Assembly: GCA_022376465.1 (NCBI GenBank)
Contig: JACDTU010000003.1
Location: 2,499,644-2,563,643 of the forward strand
DNA: 64,000 nucleotides
Origin: Cubamyces lactineus
Lineage: Eukaryota; Basidiomycota; Agaricomycetes; Polyporales; Polyporaceae
Direction: 5' to 3'
Part shown: piece after piece, positions 12,092 through 23,754 of the stretch
How positions within the stretch are numbered: the first letter of the stretch is position 1
Layout: each line of letters opens with the position of its first letter
Translations under genes and position numbers: made by a program
Notes under the pieces: model-generated
What the model was told of the DNA's origin: nothing
The model's input: only the letters and a program-made list of their open reading frames with translations
The model's database searches: none

Positions 12092-13997
12092 GTGGGGATC
12101 ACCTCTGCGAGCAGGATGGAGGGAAAGTGGCTGAGGCAAGCTCGCTCACGTTACGCCACAGTCCGCGCTTCCGTCACAACGCTCGCTTCACCCGTCCCCC
12201 GCTCTCCAGTTCTCCTCAGCCATCGTTCGCCTTCTTCCTCTTTCTCCCATCTCTCAGGTGTCCTCCTCCTCCCTCTCCTCCACGCCATCCTCAGAGGCGT
12301 CGGCCTCCACCACATGAACTCCCTCTCCTACCTCTCCCGCCAGTTCGATGTCTTGGCCTCCCCCCGCACGCCACCCAGCACCCCCACTTCAGAGTCTGCT
12401 CCCTTGCTTCCAGATGGAGAACATCACACAAGGCTCAAGAGGTCGGGTTCTACAAGGTCCTTTCTGGTCCCCCAGCCTTCCGCCTCGAGCGGAGGCTGGA
12501 CCCTGAAGAGGTCCTATTCATCTCCTGCCGAGGTCAATCCGACCTCCCCGTCCTCCGCCTCAGCTTCTTCGTCATCTGCCCTCGGTCCGTCCATATCGCG
12601 CAAACCTTCTAGGCCTGCCTTGAGACGACCATCTGCCTCATCAACTGAGAAGGCCGTCCGCCCCACCCCCACCAGCGACTCTGCCCTGGTCAGACATCTA
12701 GTCTTCGTGCGCATCATCCTCCAGCTCTGGCACGCTTTCCTCGCAGCTCTGCGCTCTCTCACCAGACAGCCAAATACTGCCGCAGTGGCAGTAGAAGATG
12801 TTGCCGTAGACGACAACTCGGATGAGGAGGAGAAGGATACCGAGGACGAGAGTAGAGACGAGAAGCCACCCTTACCGGCCCCTCCATCTGTATTACTAGA
12901 GTCGCACCAGCAACCGTCGTACCAGCCCGCAATCCCATCTCCCCTGTCTCAACCCCACCAGCAGCCAACAGCCTCGTCCCCGTCAGAGAAAGTCCCGTCA
13001 ATATCAATACCCCTCGCTAACGCCAGTCCCGACAGTCGACAGCCGTCGCTCCTCTCAGCCCACCAACCACAGCAGCCATCCGCTCCTTCCACCCTGACAC
13101 CCCCAGCAACGGGCCGTTCGCGTTCTGTAACGCCTACTCCACCCTCAAAGCAGACACCATTCCATCTACCGAAAACATTGGTGCTGGATTTGGACGAAAC
13201 CCTCATCCACTCGACGTCGCGCCCGATTCCGTATGCGGGCGGATCTGGCCTGTTCGGATTTGGAGGGCGGAACAAGGGTGCAGGGTACACGGTCGAGGTC
13301 GTCCTAGGCGGCCGCAGCACCCTCTACCATGTGTACAAGCGGCCGTTCGTCGATTATTTTCTGCGCAAGGTCAGTCAGTCGTCCCGGATGCCCATGACGC
13401 AAGAGCCGTAATCGCATCGCGCCCCTTCTTCCGGGTCCTGATCGCGCACACACTTTATTACAGGTCTCGCAATGGTACACCCTTGTCATATTCACGGCTT
13501 CCATGCAAGAATACGCGGACCCCGTCATCGACTGGCTAGATGCCGGGCGCGGGATCTTAGGCCGTCGCCTGTTTCGCGAGGTGAGCAGCGCGGTTCCGTC
13601 ACTGCCTCTACTCGGACCACGGAACTCACGAGGGGGGATCCCTCTGTGTATTTTTGTTCCTGCGCGGCAGTCTTGTACACAGCTCCCTAACGGATCATAT
13701 ACCAAGGACCTGTCGATCGTCGAGCAGGACCTCTCGCGCGTCTGCCTCATAGACAACTCGCCGATCTGCTACAGCATTAACGAAGGTCCGTACGCATCCC
13801 TCCCGATTACTGTGCTGCGCGCTTTGACATGGGGCGCTAACGCGGAGCTCGCCATGCGTGCAGCAAACGGAATCCCAATAGAAGGCTGGACCCACGACCC
13901 GCACGACGAAGCGCTGCTCGACCTCCTCCCCGTCCTCGACTCCTTGCGGTTCACGAGAGACGTCCGGAGCGTGCTCGGAATCCGCGGCTTCTCATGA
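12092..13997 (+). CDS. Nem1-like FCP1/HAD-family protein phosphatase
   Basis: Four exons, 12092-13369, 13464-13580, 13671-13785 and 13864-13997, give 547 aa. The C-terminal FCP1 homology domain has the catalytic DxDxT motif at D366/D368 ([12 protein letters not shown]), then [36 protein letters not shown] and the late HAD motif CLIDNSP. The first ~350 residues are Ser/Pro-rich and acidic. Hydrophobic stretches near residues 54-72 and 205-225 could anchor the protein. In fungi Nem1-Spo7 at the nuclear/ER membrane dephosphorylates lipin (Pah1) and controls phospholipid versus storage-lipid synthesis. The long N-terminus fits Nem1 better than soluble CTD phosphatases, but this is inference. An in-frame Met at 12116 is an alternative start. 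Confidence 0.87.
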
Positions 13998-14370
13998 CCC
14001 CGCGAGGCTCTCGCGCGTCTCTGCGACGTCCGCGCGCATCCAGACATCCGTCAGGCGTCTCTTAACCACCGTCTGCTCGAAATGCACCGGACCGTTCGTA
14101 GCCACGCGCGAGGCGTAACACCGTCGTGTTGCATATTGCATCACGCTTCCTCACATCCACACCCCCTCTTCCCCCACTCCCCGTCATCATGGATTCTGCA
14201 CGCCGCCTCACGTCTCTCGCGTTCCTCCTCCCCTTTTGGTATTCAGGTCTCGTTCCGTTCGTCGTGTTATTCAAAGAACTATCGTCGCATCTGCTAATTA
14301 TTCCGTCATTTCGCCGCCTGCCCATTCATCCACCTGCCCCCGACCCCCAATCTCCCAATCCCCCAATCCA

Positions 14371-14394
14371 CACCACCACCACCACCACCACCAC
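14371..14394 (+). repeat. (CAC)n microsatellite
   Basis: Eight perfect CAC triplets in the 3' flank of the Nem1-like gene. Confidence 0.9.
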
Positions 14395-15263
14395 CCCATT
14401 CGCCCTTCGTCGTTCACCATTCGATCGCAACTCACCTTGTTAAATGTTTGCCACACGCACACGCACCCTGCCCATACGCACCGTACGCACCGTACACCAC
14501 ACACATACCTCACGTTGAGCCACTCGATATGCCACCATATACTTAGCATGCTAATTGCTCACGCGCAACGCGGCCCGCTGCTGCTGCTGTATATCTCGCT
14601 CGCTTTCTCTCTCTTGTAAGTACGTACCGCGCACCGTATAGCTTTGCGGCCTTATTTGAGGCCGAGGTTTGGTTTATGGCGCCGGCGGTGGTGATTGCGT
14701 GGAGGGTCCGAACGACTCGCGAGTAGAGCATCTGTCATGAAATCAAGCTGTCGTGCCCAATTTGAGGGATCCGGACATGGACTGCGGTGGGCTGCTGCGG
14801 TATGAAGCATTGAAGGACAGCGGGGGTATCAATGTCACGCATCATTGATTGTGGAACGGCGCGGTACCGATGCGAGACGCATACGAGTCACGTCATATCC
14901 ATCTTGCCCTAGTCGAGCGTAGAACTCAGCACTCAGCTCATGAAGCTCGCTGGTTCCTAATCCTGTCCGTAGTGTGCGTCTAGGATGGATTCGTGGTTGT
15001 ATACTTATCATCAGGCTGCGGACAGAGTACAATGCGGGCACCGCTTCGTCAAAGGGTAAGGGAGAGAGAGAGAGAGAGGGAGCAGCTAACTAATAGAACA
15101 CGGGCGGAAGAAGATGGGGGTGGGTGGGGTGGGGTCGTAATGTAACACGGGTGATTAGGACGAGCAGGACGAAGGGGTGGGTCGTTCCGGTGAGAGGCAC
15201 AGAGAGAGAGAGACAACGAGGGAAGAGCGGTGGGCGGAAGACAGAAGGGAGGGGAGGCACGAC

Positions 15264-15296
15264 GTCCGTTCGTCCGTCCGTCCATCCATCCATCCG
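15264..15296 (+). repeat. (GTCC/ATCC)n tetranucleotide tract
   Basis: Imperfect tandem tetramers (GTCCGTTCGTCC then ATCCATCCATCC) downstream of the Snf7 stop. Confidence 0.8.
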
Positions 15297-15358
15297 TTCT
15301 ATCCGACCGGCCAACGGACCAACGGACGAGTGGTAGAGCGCAATCGGGATAGCGGTCA

Positions 15359-16464
15359 CTACATCGCGAGCGCGGCCTGTAGCTCTTTGAGCTGCGCCTC
15401 CTCGTCGTCCTCGACTGCTTGTCGCTCTTTACAAGGGCGCGCGTCAGCGACCGAACAAGGAACGAGTATTGCCCAGAATCGGGCGTAAGGGGACACGTAC
15501 TGTCTTCGATTCGGCTCGGGCCTGCTGGATGGTGCACGGGTACGTGGTCGCCCATGAGCTTGTCGTTGAGCTCGTCCTGCTCGAGGTCCGCGAGCTCCTG
15601 CTTGAGCTCGTCCTGATACAAATGACATCATGTAAGCTATAGAGTACAGCAACGCGAAACGGCCGGGCGGATTTTCTCCGCCGTACGCACCTCGTCGATC
15701 TCGACACCGACGAATTGATTGGACGAGATCGCCTCGGAGACCTCGTTCGCGAGCTGCGTCTGCTCCTGGATCTCCGCCATCGTCTGGTCGACCTTGTCGA
15801 TCGAACTGCCCGCCCATACGAGTCGTCAGCATCATACATGGATATGCGGAAAGCAAGGGAAGACGAGGTGGACAGTTACGCGATACGCACAGCTTCCCGT
15901 GGATGTCTTTGAGCGCGGCGGACGCCTTCTTCATCGCAGCCATGTTCTCCGCGTTGAAGCTTGCCGACTCGAGCGTGTTGACTTGCATCTCGAGCTGGAA
16001 GCGGGTGTTCTGCAATCGCTCGAGTTCTTGCTCCGTCACTTTCTTCCGCCGTAGAGCGTTCGTCGCCACTGTGCGCCGCACGAGGAGGTTCCGAGGTGGA
16101 TGATAGCAATGTAATCAATTGTAGACATTGCACGCGGTGGATTCGAAAGAGCCATAAGAGAGACACGTCCATTCGCACATGAGCACAACATTCCAAGAAA
16201 CAGGTATGGGAGATATGGGACTGCGAGTATCGGGTATCGAGAGAGTTGGGAGAGTGGGGGGTCGGGAGGCGTGCGCTGCTCACCTGCCTTGTTCGTGACC
16301 GCATTCGCCCGTGCCTTCTTGACCTCCTCGTCGATCTTCTTCTGCAGGTACTCCTCCTTCTTCTCAATCATCTGCAGCTGCTGGCGAAGCGTCACGATCG
16401 CATCGCGCGAGGACTGCTTCGGGTCCCGCCGGCCTCCAAAGTAGCTCATGAATCCAGCCATCAT
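15359..16464 (-). CDS. SNF7: ESCRT-III subunit Snf7 (Vps32/CHMP4)
   Basis: Exons 16464-16284, 16068-15891, 15805-15691, 15612-15501 and 15426-15359 give 217 aa, a normal Snf7 length. The N-terminus MAGFMSYFGGRRDPKQSSRDAI carries the hydrophobic membrane-insertion residues and amphipathic helix. TLRQQLQMIEKKEEYLQKKIDEE and VATNALRRKK form the basic helical hairpin, and the acidic C-terminus (DDEEAQLKELQAALAM) is the MIM/Bro1-binding region. It polymerises on endosomal membranes for multivesicular-body sorting and membrane repair. The second of two adjacent Met codons (16461) may be the true start. All splice phases match; the last intron uses an AAAG acceptor. Confidence 0.94.
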
Positions 16465-17158
16465 CTCGTCGGGGTCGTCGTCCCTGTCGTCAGCGTCTGG
16501 TGGGGGGCGTGCAAGTGTCTAGTGGTTGTGTGTGTGTCCGTGTGTGCAGAACCAGGAGAGAGGAGAGGAGAGGAGAGGAGAAAGGATGCGGGAAAGCGCA
16601 GGCGAGTGGCAGAGAGTACGAGTATGGGTGTTGGTCAGAGTGTAGCGAAGAGGCGCCGAGCACTACGCCGCTGCACCAGGGACAGGCGTCACTCGATTCG
16701 CCCGATAAGGAATCCGTGTACGTTCGAGAATGCTGGAGGCCTCTACTCGTTCTGTGGCTGCGCGGGATACATGCTGGATCCTTATTCGTTGACGAGCATA
16801 AGTATGTATCGTAAGCCATAAAGCAAAGAAATACACAGCGCAGTCCTTATTCATACACAATCAACCGTATCTGAGTGGCAATGCTCACGGCACGAGTTGG
16901 TACTAATCACATACCCTCTGAACCTGGTGTTACCATCACAGTCCAGCTACTTGCAACTGCGCAAGGAGCAACGCAGCGCACCACGGACAGAGCCGCAGTA
17001 ATGGTCCTAAGGCGAACATTCCGCAGTCACACCAGAAGTAGTTCGGAAAGCCCCGTAGAACGCCTGTGCATTCGTCTTTTTGGCTCCGACCTAGCAGAGC
17101 CACCGTACCCGAGATATTAAAAGGAGCAAGTCTAGCACGAAGTCTACAGGAGGATAAG
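16465..17158. other. intergenic, Snf7 promoter side
   Basis: About 0.7 kb upstream of Snf7 and downstream of the ceramide synthase stop. It holds a GAGAG-rich tract at 16556-16585 (5-bp AGGAG/GAGGA units). No gene recognised. Confidence 0.5.
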
Positions 17159-18480
17159 TTAGTCGTCCTTTTTGGCGTCACCGGAAACCTCGCCCTCGCT
17201 GCATGTCGATCAGCCTAACTTCCACAGCACAATGAATAGAAATGCAGACCCACCCCTCGTCGTCGCTTCGCTCGTCTTCCGCACCCTGACCAGTGACTAC
17301 TCGATATGCAACGCGGCAGATCATCCAGAACCAGACCAGTTGAATCACCTGATGGCAAGATGAGTACAGCACGATAGGGCATCCACTAAATCGACGCACT
17401 TGTAGGACGACCAACATGGCGAAGAAACCGAAGTAGATCTCCTTGGTCATGAAGTGGCCGCGTGATGGATCCCAGATGCGCGGTACGACGTACCACGCCT
17501 CCCATGTAGCCTTGATAGCCAGCAAGAAGAGGACGTGTCTCGTTACGAACCAAGACAGGAGGAATACGACAAACGTCGCATCGCATAGAACAGACATCCC
17601 GAGGTAACGGAACATCTTCGCGAGCTAGCGCCAGCCGTAAGCACCCGTGCACGCGGCGGCCTAGTATGAATGAAAGCTTACTGGTAGGAAGATATCGCAC
17701 CAGTCCATCAAGACCATGATAAGACAGCCAATGCGCGTGTAGTTGTAGAAGTAGCTCCCGACCATGAGAACAATCGTGATGACATGGTGCGTCATCATTT
17801 GCCAGTGGTCCTTCCTCCGTGCCTCAGCATTGAGAATGAGCACCTGGTGCATGTAGAAAGCTGTCTGCAGCAAATAATAGAATTTGATCGGGCCAGCTAA
17901 GGGTATATGAGGGTAGTTTGTCCAGACATTGATGGGGTCGAGGACGTCCGTGGGTAAGTTGCAGTGAACGTACTATAGCCCGCGAGGTTCTAGTAAGGCG
18001 CCAGAAGCACGGTGTAAGAAGATGGCTCACCAGACCAAAGCACCATTGGGCAATGTAATAAATTACGGACCAGCCCTGTTCGGCGAAGCGGATCACGCTT
18101 CTGTGCATCTTCCGGGCTTCCTGTCTGGAGATCGCGGACGCGCTGCCGTTGGCATATGAGGAGCATCCGTTACCGTTGGCGTGTCCATTGGCCTTCCCGT
18201 TCCCGTTTGTGAGTGCCGCACGCCTGGTCTTAGCAAGCCGGAGATCTCTAGAGAGTTTCCAGCGTGCGAAGGGTTCCATGATGAAGATGCGTGTCACATC
18301 GCGGAGAACAGCCATGACAGCAATGGCGGTGACAATGATACAGCCATCAAGAAGGCCCGTGCTATAGTAGTTTGAGTTGGGGAAGGAGTCCGGGTGAGCA
18401 GGAGGAGTGGTGGGATAAGAGAGCGTGAAGAAGGGGATGAGATAATGGGGCAGCCAGCCCGGGGCCTGGTCCGTATTCAT
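17159..18480 (-). CDS. ceramide synthase, Lag1/Lac1 type (TLC domain)
   Basis: Exons 18480-18031, 17972-17682, 17624-17400, 17348-17254 and 17198-17159 give 366 aa. The TLC/Lag1 motif is present: WQMMTHHVITI with the paired histidines H212/H213, then LMDWCDIFLPLAKMFRYLG with the conserved aspartates. Several hydrophobic segments fit an ER polytopic enzyme that N-acylates sphingoid bases with acyl-CoA. A Gly/Asn-rich linker (NGNGKANGHANGNG) lies between TM1 and TM2. The last intron (17253-17199) joins DDEG to EGEVSGDAKKDD, an acidic/KKxx-like tail typical of fungal Lag1. Reading through it would instead give a Cys/Arg-rich tail to a stop at 17178. A Met at 18513 is an alternative start. Confidence 0.92.
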
Positions 18481-18974
18481 GGTGGTCGTTGGTATACAGA
18501 GGAGAGGTGGCACGTCAGCAAGTCATGAAAAAGCGGTAGAAGGCGTTGCGACGCGTGATTTAGCAGCCGGAGGTGCTAATGAGCTTGGATGGGGCGCTGC
18601 CTACGCGAAATTGATTCCCGGACGCGACGGAGACGTGTAGCGTCGGGTCGGGGCGAGGCGGAGGGGGTCGTGAGCGGGGGACAGGTCGACCACCAGCGAG
18701 ATGGTACAGGACGAAGAGAGGGAGCGGTGTGGACGGCGAGACGCGCTCTTCTGCGCTGGCCGGAATTCGAAAAGATCCCCAGCTCAAAACAACGCGCACG
18801 GGCGTCGGCTCACCCGGCGCGGGCGTCTACACCGCGCGACCCAGCGCCTATCTAAACGTTCTCGCGTAGGCGCCCGCTCTACACGTGGACTACGTGCCTC
18901 TGGCGCCAACCGAGATCGTTCGTACTGAACGCCTCTGCCCCGTCTGCAGGCTCGCGTCTCCCCCTCCTGCCGCC
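18481..18974. promoter_or_regulatory. divergent promoter between ceramide synthase and the RRM protein
   Basis: 494 bp between divergent starts. GC-rich with no obvious TATA box; CT-rich sequence (CTCCCCCTCC at about 18957-18967) immediately precedes the GCCATG start of the RRM gene. Confidence 0.5.
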
Positions 18975-19947
18975 ATGTCCTCTTCGCAACCAAACGAGAC
19001 GCTTTACATCAAAAACCTCAACGACAAGGTCAAGAAAGATGAGCTTCGCTCACAACTATACGCCCTCTTCACGACCTATGGCCGCATCCTCGACGTCGTC
19101 GCCCTCAAAGGGCCCAAAATGAAGGGCCAGGCGTTCGTCGTCTTCTCTGACCTCGCAGGGGCCACGGCGGCCTTGAGAGGCTGCGAAGGTATGATCTTCT
19201 ACGATAAGCCAATGGTGCGCCGTTCGTCTCAAGACTACTTGCATGTGGTTCCCTTTGATACCAACGCGCGCGCGGCCGCTACAGCACATTGAGTACGCGA
19301 AGTCGAAGTCGTACGCGACCCTTAAGAAGGCGGACCCTGACTTTGTGCCCCCGACGTCGTTCCATGTTCAGAACGCGGCGGCCGGGCGAGGACAGAACGG
19401 ATCGTCGGCGGAGAAGAGGCAGCGGGACGATCGGATGGACGAGGATGTGCGGGAGGTCAAGCGGGAAAAGACGGACAATAGCGATGATGATGGGGAAGAG
19501 ATGGAGATCGAGGACGATGACGAGGGCCAGAAGCAGGCCGCTCCCGCAAACGGTGCGTAAACTTATCGCGTGCCTTCACAGCGCTTGCACTCACTGTCGC
19601 ATCGATATAGGTCAAGTACCCGCAGCAGTCCAGCGGCCATCTGCACGGCTAATGTGCCTCAACCTACCACAAGAGGTCACAGACGACGTATTAGCTGTTC
19701 TATTTCAACAGTATGTGCACATGATCTCCGCAACTTTTCTCTTCCGTTCGGTGCTAAGACGATATCTAGGTATCAAGGTTTCCACTCCGTCCAGGTCGTC
19801 CCTTCTCCTACACCAAATGCTGCGGGGCAACGCGTAAAAATGGCCTATGTCATGTTCGACTCCCCGGATTTGGCGACTGTAGCAAAAGAGGCCCTGGACG
19901 GCTTCACGCTCAAGAAAGGATGGGTGATGTCTGTCTCGTATATCTAG
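18975..19947 (+). CDS. U1A/U2B''-type spliceosomal snRNP protein (two RRMs)
   Basis: Exons 18975-19214, 19285-19552, 19611-19710 and 19770-19947 give 261 aa. RRM1 starts at once (TLYIKNLNDKVKKDELRSQLYALFTTYGRI, RNP2 LYIKNL, RNP1 KGQAFVVF) in the exact arrangement of U1A/U2B''. An acidic/basic linker (KRQRDDRMDEDVREVKREK, then a D/E run) leads to RRM2 (RLMCLNLPQEVTDDVLAVLFQQYQGF...MAYVMFDS). These proteins bind U1 or U2 snRNA loops with RRM1. Fungi often have a single protein for both, so U1A versus U2B'' cannot be decided here. The start has a good GCCATGT context. Confidence 0.93.
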
Positions 19948-20197
19948 CTTTGTACTCCATATCGTGTAATTCTGTATCCCAGGACATTCCCTTTCAGACG
20001 CTCTGGGCTGAGGAGATCTTCCCATTCTCATGCGGACAGCCGTACTCCAGATGCTGTAGTGAGTCCCTTGCCGGTCGTGTTATTAGTCCCGTCGCGGCGC
20101 ACTCGTTGACAAGCGCGAATGCCAATGACAAGGATAGCCATTCTCTATGATACAGTACGTGTACATGCAATGATGCTTCTCAATGGTTTACATCCCC

Positions 20198-21115
20198 TTA
20201 TGCAGTTTCCGACAGTGCCTTGTCGATCGCCTCGCCAATGCCCACAGCAGATGCTGGGTTCTGGCCCGTAATGAGATTGCCATCCCTAACGACATGCGCC
20301 TATGCAAATAGGATTAGTCGCATACACTCCGAAGACTGCGTATGGTACTCACCTGCCAGGGCTCCTTGGCCTTCTCGTAACGGCCGCCGAGCTCCTTGAT
20401 GCGCGACTCGACCAAGAACGGGACGTCTTTCACCTTCCCGACTTGCGTTTCCTCGAGGTCCGAGAACGAGGTCGCGCTGCGATTCTTGAAGATAGAGTCT
20501 CCGTTCGCGTCGGTCGCGCCGACGAGCGCCGCGGGACCGTGGCATACGGCTGAAGTAACCTTGCCCGCGCGGAAGAACTGCACATACACGTCGTCAGGAT
20601 CCTTCCAGTTTGGAACATACGAACCGGGCTGTGCTCACCTCTGACGCGAGTTGGATGTTTACTGGGTCGACCGCGAGATCAATCACGGGGCCATGGCCTC
20701 CGACGTAGAAAATGGCATCGTAGTCGGATGCCTTGACCTCAGAAAGCTTCTTCGCGTTTGCGAGCTTCTCCTTGACGGTTGGGTCCTCGAGGAATTTCAC
20801 GTCATCCTTGAAGTTCTGCACGCTGCTCTCGTCGACGGGCGGGTTCGCGCCTTTAGGTGCGGCGAAATCGATGTCGTATTTGGGCGCAAGGACTAGTTAC
20901 GGAATGATTTGGTCAGGGTCTGCGTGATTGACGTATGCCGTCGAATTGGGACCTACTGTAGTAAGGATGCGCAGCCTCAGGGAGGTACCAGCCCTGTGAT
21001 TTTTGGTGAGTACGAATCGTTCCCATCTAGCCCTAGCACCTTCAGCACTTACCGTCTGGGCGCCCGTGAGAGTCTTGTCGACGGAAGTGAAAACGAAGAG
21101 GATGCGCTTCGGCAT
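20198..21115 (-). CDS. DJ-1/PfpI superfamily protein, Hsp31-like (glyoxalase III/chaperone type)
   Basis: Exons 21115-21053, 20993-20957, 20892-20639, 20577-20353 and 20299-20198 give 226 aa. Motifs: MPKRILFVFTSVDK start, GWYLPEAAHPYY with the active-site Glu region, FYVGGHGP, and the nucleophile elbow TSAVCHGPAALV with the catalytic Cys, followed by GGRYEKAKEPWQAHVVRDGNLITGQNPAS. This pattern is the fungal Hsp31/HSP31-like branch of DJ-1 proteins (methylglyoxal detoxification or holdase activity); the in vivo role is inferred. The gene body is untouched although the transposon island starts within ~0.2-0.3 kb of its start, which may have cut its promoter. Confidence 0.93.
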
Positions 21116-21406
21116 GGTTGTCAAGTCGTACAGAGGATGTTGCGAAGAGGAGAGTTTGCAATCGGGGTGGGTCGTGAACAAGATGCAATCGATGTCGTCG
21201 AGCCATGTCCCGAGTTTCACTCGCTTTATATAGAGCGTGTTCAGAGCGAGGGGCACCGTGGGCGTGTGCAGAGGTATGACGGAATCAGGTGTTTAGTCAT
21301 GCCAGGGGTTCCACTTCCGGTGCTTGCCAGACCGGGAAACCGATTCGATCCCACCAGAAAGCTGGAGAATGAGGAACCGGAAGGGGAAGCGTCGGGCAGC
21401 TGCATA
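21116..21406. other. junction between the host gene and the LINE remnant
   Basis: The Hsp31-like start is at 21115 and recognisable LINE protein begins at about 21407. The reading frame of the LINE is open back through this interval and into the antisense of the host gene, so the exact 5' truncation point cannot be set from sequence. A plausible alternative ORF start is at 21299. Confidence 0.5.
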
Positions 21407-23560
21407 ATGCTTAACTCACTTCATGTCGTATACCACAACGTAAACCATTCGCCACAACACACACATTACATCCTCGAACAGTGTGCGGCGATGAACGTCG
21501 ATGTTGTATGCCTACAGGAGCCCTGGTATGGCCCCCTCAGGCCAATACCATCAGCGTCACCAACTGGACCGGCTGAGCGAACGAGAGACAACATGCTATA
21601 CGGCACGCAACTACACCCAGCATGGACGCTCGTAGAGAACTGCAAGGACGCGCGAGTGGTGTGTCACGTCAATAGACGGCTGGCCAACGCGGTTATTTCT
21701 GTAGACAGTACGGTTAAGCATCGGGATTGCATGCTGTTACTTGTGCGACTGAGGCCTGAGCATGACCCGACTGTGATACTAAACCTCTATAACGACGTGA
21801 ACAACGCGGCTGTCAGGTACCTGGCTGACATTTCGGAGACTCTCCCCCCAATAGACGTCATGGGGGGAGACTATAACACGCACGCGCAGTTGTGGGACCC
21901 CACATACCCCGCTGATTCGCAAGCGCGGGTGGGGGAAGTGCTAGACTTACATGCAACACTCGGCATGCGGCTCCTCTCTCCACCCGGAGTACAAACACAT
22001 TTCCCACACCGGGAGGGGCTACGCTCGACAGTAATTGACCTTGTGTGGGTGCCGAACGACAGAGATGAAGCGCTCTATCGTATAAGCGTAAAGCCGGAGG
22101 AGAGAGGCCTGTCAGATCACGCAGTTATACACGTGCGGATACCCACTGGAGAGTGGTCCTTCCAAGGCGCACCGACTATTGCACCAGAGTCGGAAGCCGA
22201 AGCGAGTTTCATTGCAGCAATTAGCGCATCTGTCCTCGCGTCATTCCCCGAACTACCCCACTTGAATACGGCGGAGGAGCTACAGGAAGCAACGGATCGC
22301 TTATTCAACTGTATCACAGACGCCTGGAACAGGAATGCATCCCCACGAACCATCTGCAATAAGTCCAGGTTGTGGTGGGACGGGTCATGCTCGGAGGCAC
22401 GCGACAATCTACTACGGGCGCGCGCGAGACTTGCGGTGGCGCGAGCACAGCGACCAGATCTGGTGCAGGCTGCTCGCGCAGCGGTGCACACCGCTTACAA
22501 CCAGTTGAAGTCTGCCATCCGGAAACGGCGGCGACAGCACATGGACGAGCGAATTAGATATGTTGCCGAGCAGCAGCGGCGCGTGTGGGACCTGATGTCG
22601 TGGGTCGGACCGCGGGCCATGCCGATGTACCATGCGCTCGTGCACGACGGGCAGTCACTGCGTTCTATGAGCGAGCTATGGAAGGCGCTGGATCAGACAT
22701 TCCATGCCGCAGCAAGTCGACCAGTCGATACCTCGATTGTGGATGCCATACCGCAGCATGATACGAGGGACTGTCCCGAAATCTCACATGCGGAGATACG
22801 CGACGCTTTAAAGCGCGTGTCGACAACTTCTACACCCGGGTGGGATAATCTCCATTGGAGACATCTGAAGATGCTGGCCAAAGAGCGTCATTTTCTAGAC
22901 GTCATGCACTGGATGTACAATGGTATCTTACGCCTGGGCATCTGGCCTATGCAGTTCAAGCGGGCTGTGTCAGTAGTCATCCCGAAGCCATACAAGGAAG
23001 ACTACACACGGATCAAGTCGTATCGGCCTATAGTGCTATTAAGCACTCTAGGGAAACTCTTTGAGAAGGTTCTTAGCGAGCGACTACACTACGAGTGCAC
23101 CAGATATGGGATCCTGCACCCAAACCAGTTTGGCGGCACTAAGGCACACAGCACAATTGACGCAGCTGCAGCGTTGGTCACGCACATACGAGCGGGGTGG
23201 AAGCAGCGATTGGTCACGTCATGCCTCGCATTCGACGTACGGCAATTCTTCCCGTCAATGAATCATGACCTGTTGTGCAGAATACTGGATCGCTACGGCT
23301 TCGCGCCACGAGTCGTACGGCTCTTACGAAACTACTTGGGTGGCAGAATGTCCTGCTTCCGGTGGGGACGGGCCACCTCGCCGTGGTTTGAGCTACCAGC
23401 GGTTGGGGCGGGACAAGGCTCTGCGTTATCCCCAGTCCTCACCAACATATACATATCTCCGGCGCTACACATCCTCGCTCCGGTCAGGAACGAGGCATCT
23501 GTGTCCTCCCTTTTCTTCTACGTTGATGATGGCCTGTGGCTTGTGACCACTCCATCACAT
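21407..23560 (+). pseudogene. LINE-like non-LTR retrotransposon ORF2, 5' part (endonuclease + RT)
   Basis: Starts MLNSLHVVYHNVN. The apurinic-type endonuclease domain has all landmark motifs: DVVCLQEPW (Glu), MGGDYNTHAQLW (Asp/Asn), VIDLVWV and SDHAVI. Reverse transcriptase follows, with VVIPKPYK, YRPIVLLSTLGKLFEKV, HPNQFGG, LAFDVRQFFPSMNH, GAGQGSALSP and the catalytic FYVDDG. The frame is uninterrupted until 23560, where the Plavaka-type transposon is inserted; the next LINE codons lie at 58041. The upstream ORF1 (gag-like) is absent, so the copy is 5' truncated. The family looks Tad/I-like, but I cannot assign the clade. Non-functional because of the 34.5-kb insertion. Confidence 0.9.
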
Positions 23561-23584
23561 CAGGAAAAGGTATATGAATCTTAG
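23561..23584 (+). repeat. left terminal inverted repeat of the Plavaka-type transposon
   Basis: The first 16 bases match the inverted right end exactly; the following eight match partly (ATC/TTAGG against ATCTGAGG). Flanked outside by AT. Confidence 0.85.
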
Positions 23585-23616
23585 GGCCCTGTAGGCCCTG
23601 ATCAGCCCAAGCAGAT

Positions 23617-23712
23617 CTACCAGAGCTGTCAGATGTTCCCAGATATTGTCAGATATGAGAGATGTGTCAGATTTGACCAGATGTGCCAGATGTTTCAGAT
23701 GTACCAGAACTA
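23617..23712 (+). repeat. left subterminal CAGATGT-type repeats
   Basis: About eight variants of TCAGATGT/CCAGATGT in ~95 bp just inside the left end. Subterminal arrays are typical transposase-binding regions of CACTA-like elements. Confidence 0.7.
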
Positions 23713-23754
23713 CTGACATTAGACTCAGCTTTCCCAATTAACTCATAATCATGA

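Larger units (their letters stand above)
13998..15358. other. 1.36-kb convergent 3' interval with low-complexity tracts
   Basis: Lies between the convergent stops of the Nem1-like and Snf7 genes. It contains (CAC)n at about 14371-14394, GA runs at 15061-15080 and around 15200-15212, and a GTCC/ATCC tetramer run at 15264-15296. Open frames here are repetitive. I see no gene or structural RNA. Confidence 0.6.

Noticed and set aside
11555..12139. 194-codon minus-strand open frame upstream of the Nem1-like gene
   Set aside because: Low-complexity Ser/Pro/Leu composition from a purine-rich promoter region, no domain, and it overlaps the Nem1-like start.
17178..17253. A Cys/Arg-rich C-terminus of the ceramide synthase
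   Set aside because: Splicing at 17253-17199 gives the expected acidic tail ending KKDD; the read-through tail looks non-protein.
20909..21406. 5' extension of the LINE frame through the Hsp31-like gene
   Set aside because: The stretch is the antisense of conserved Hsp31 exons, so it is not LINE protein; recognisable endonuclease starts at about 21407.
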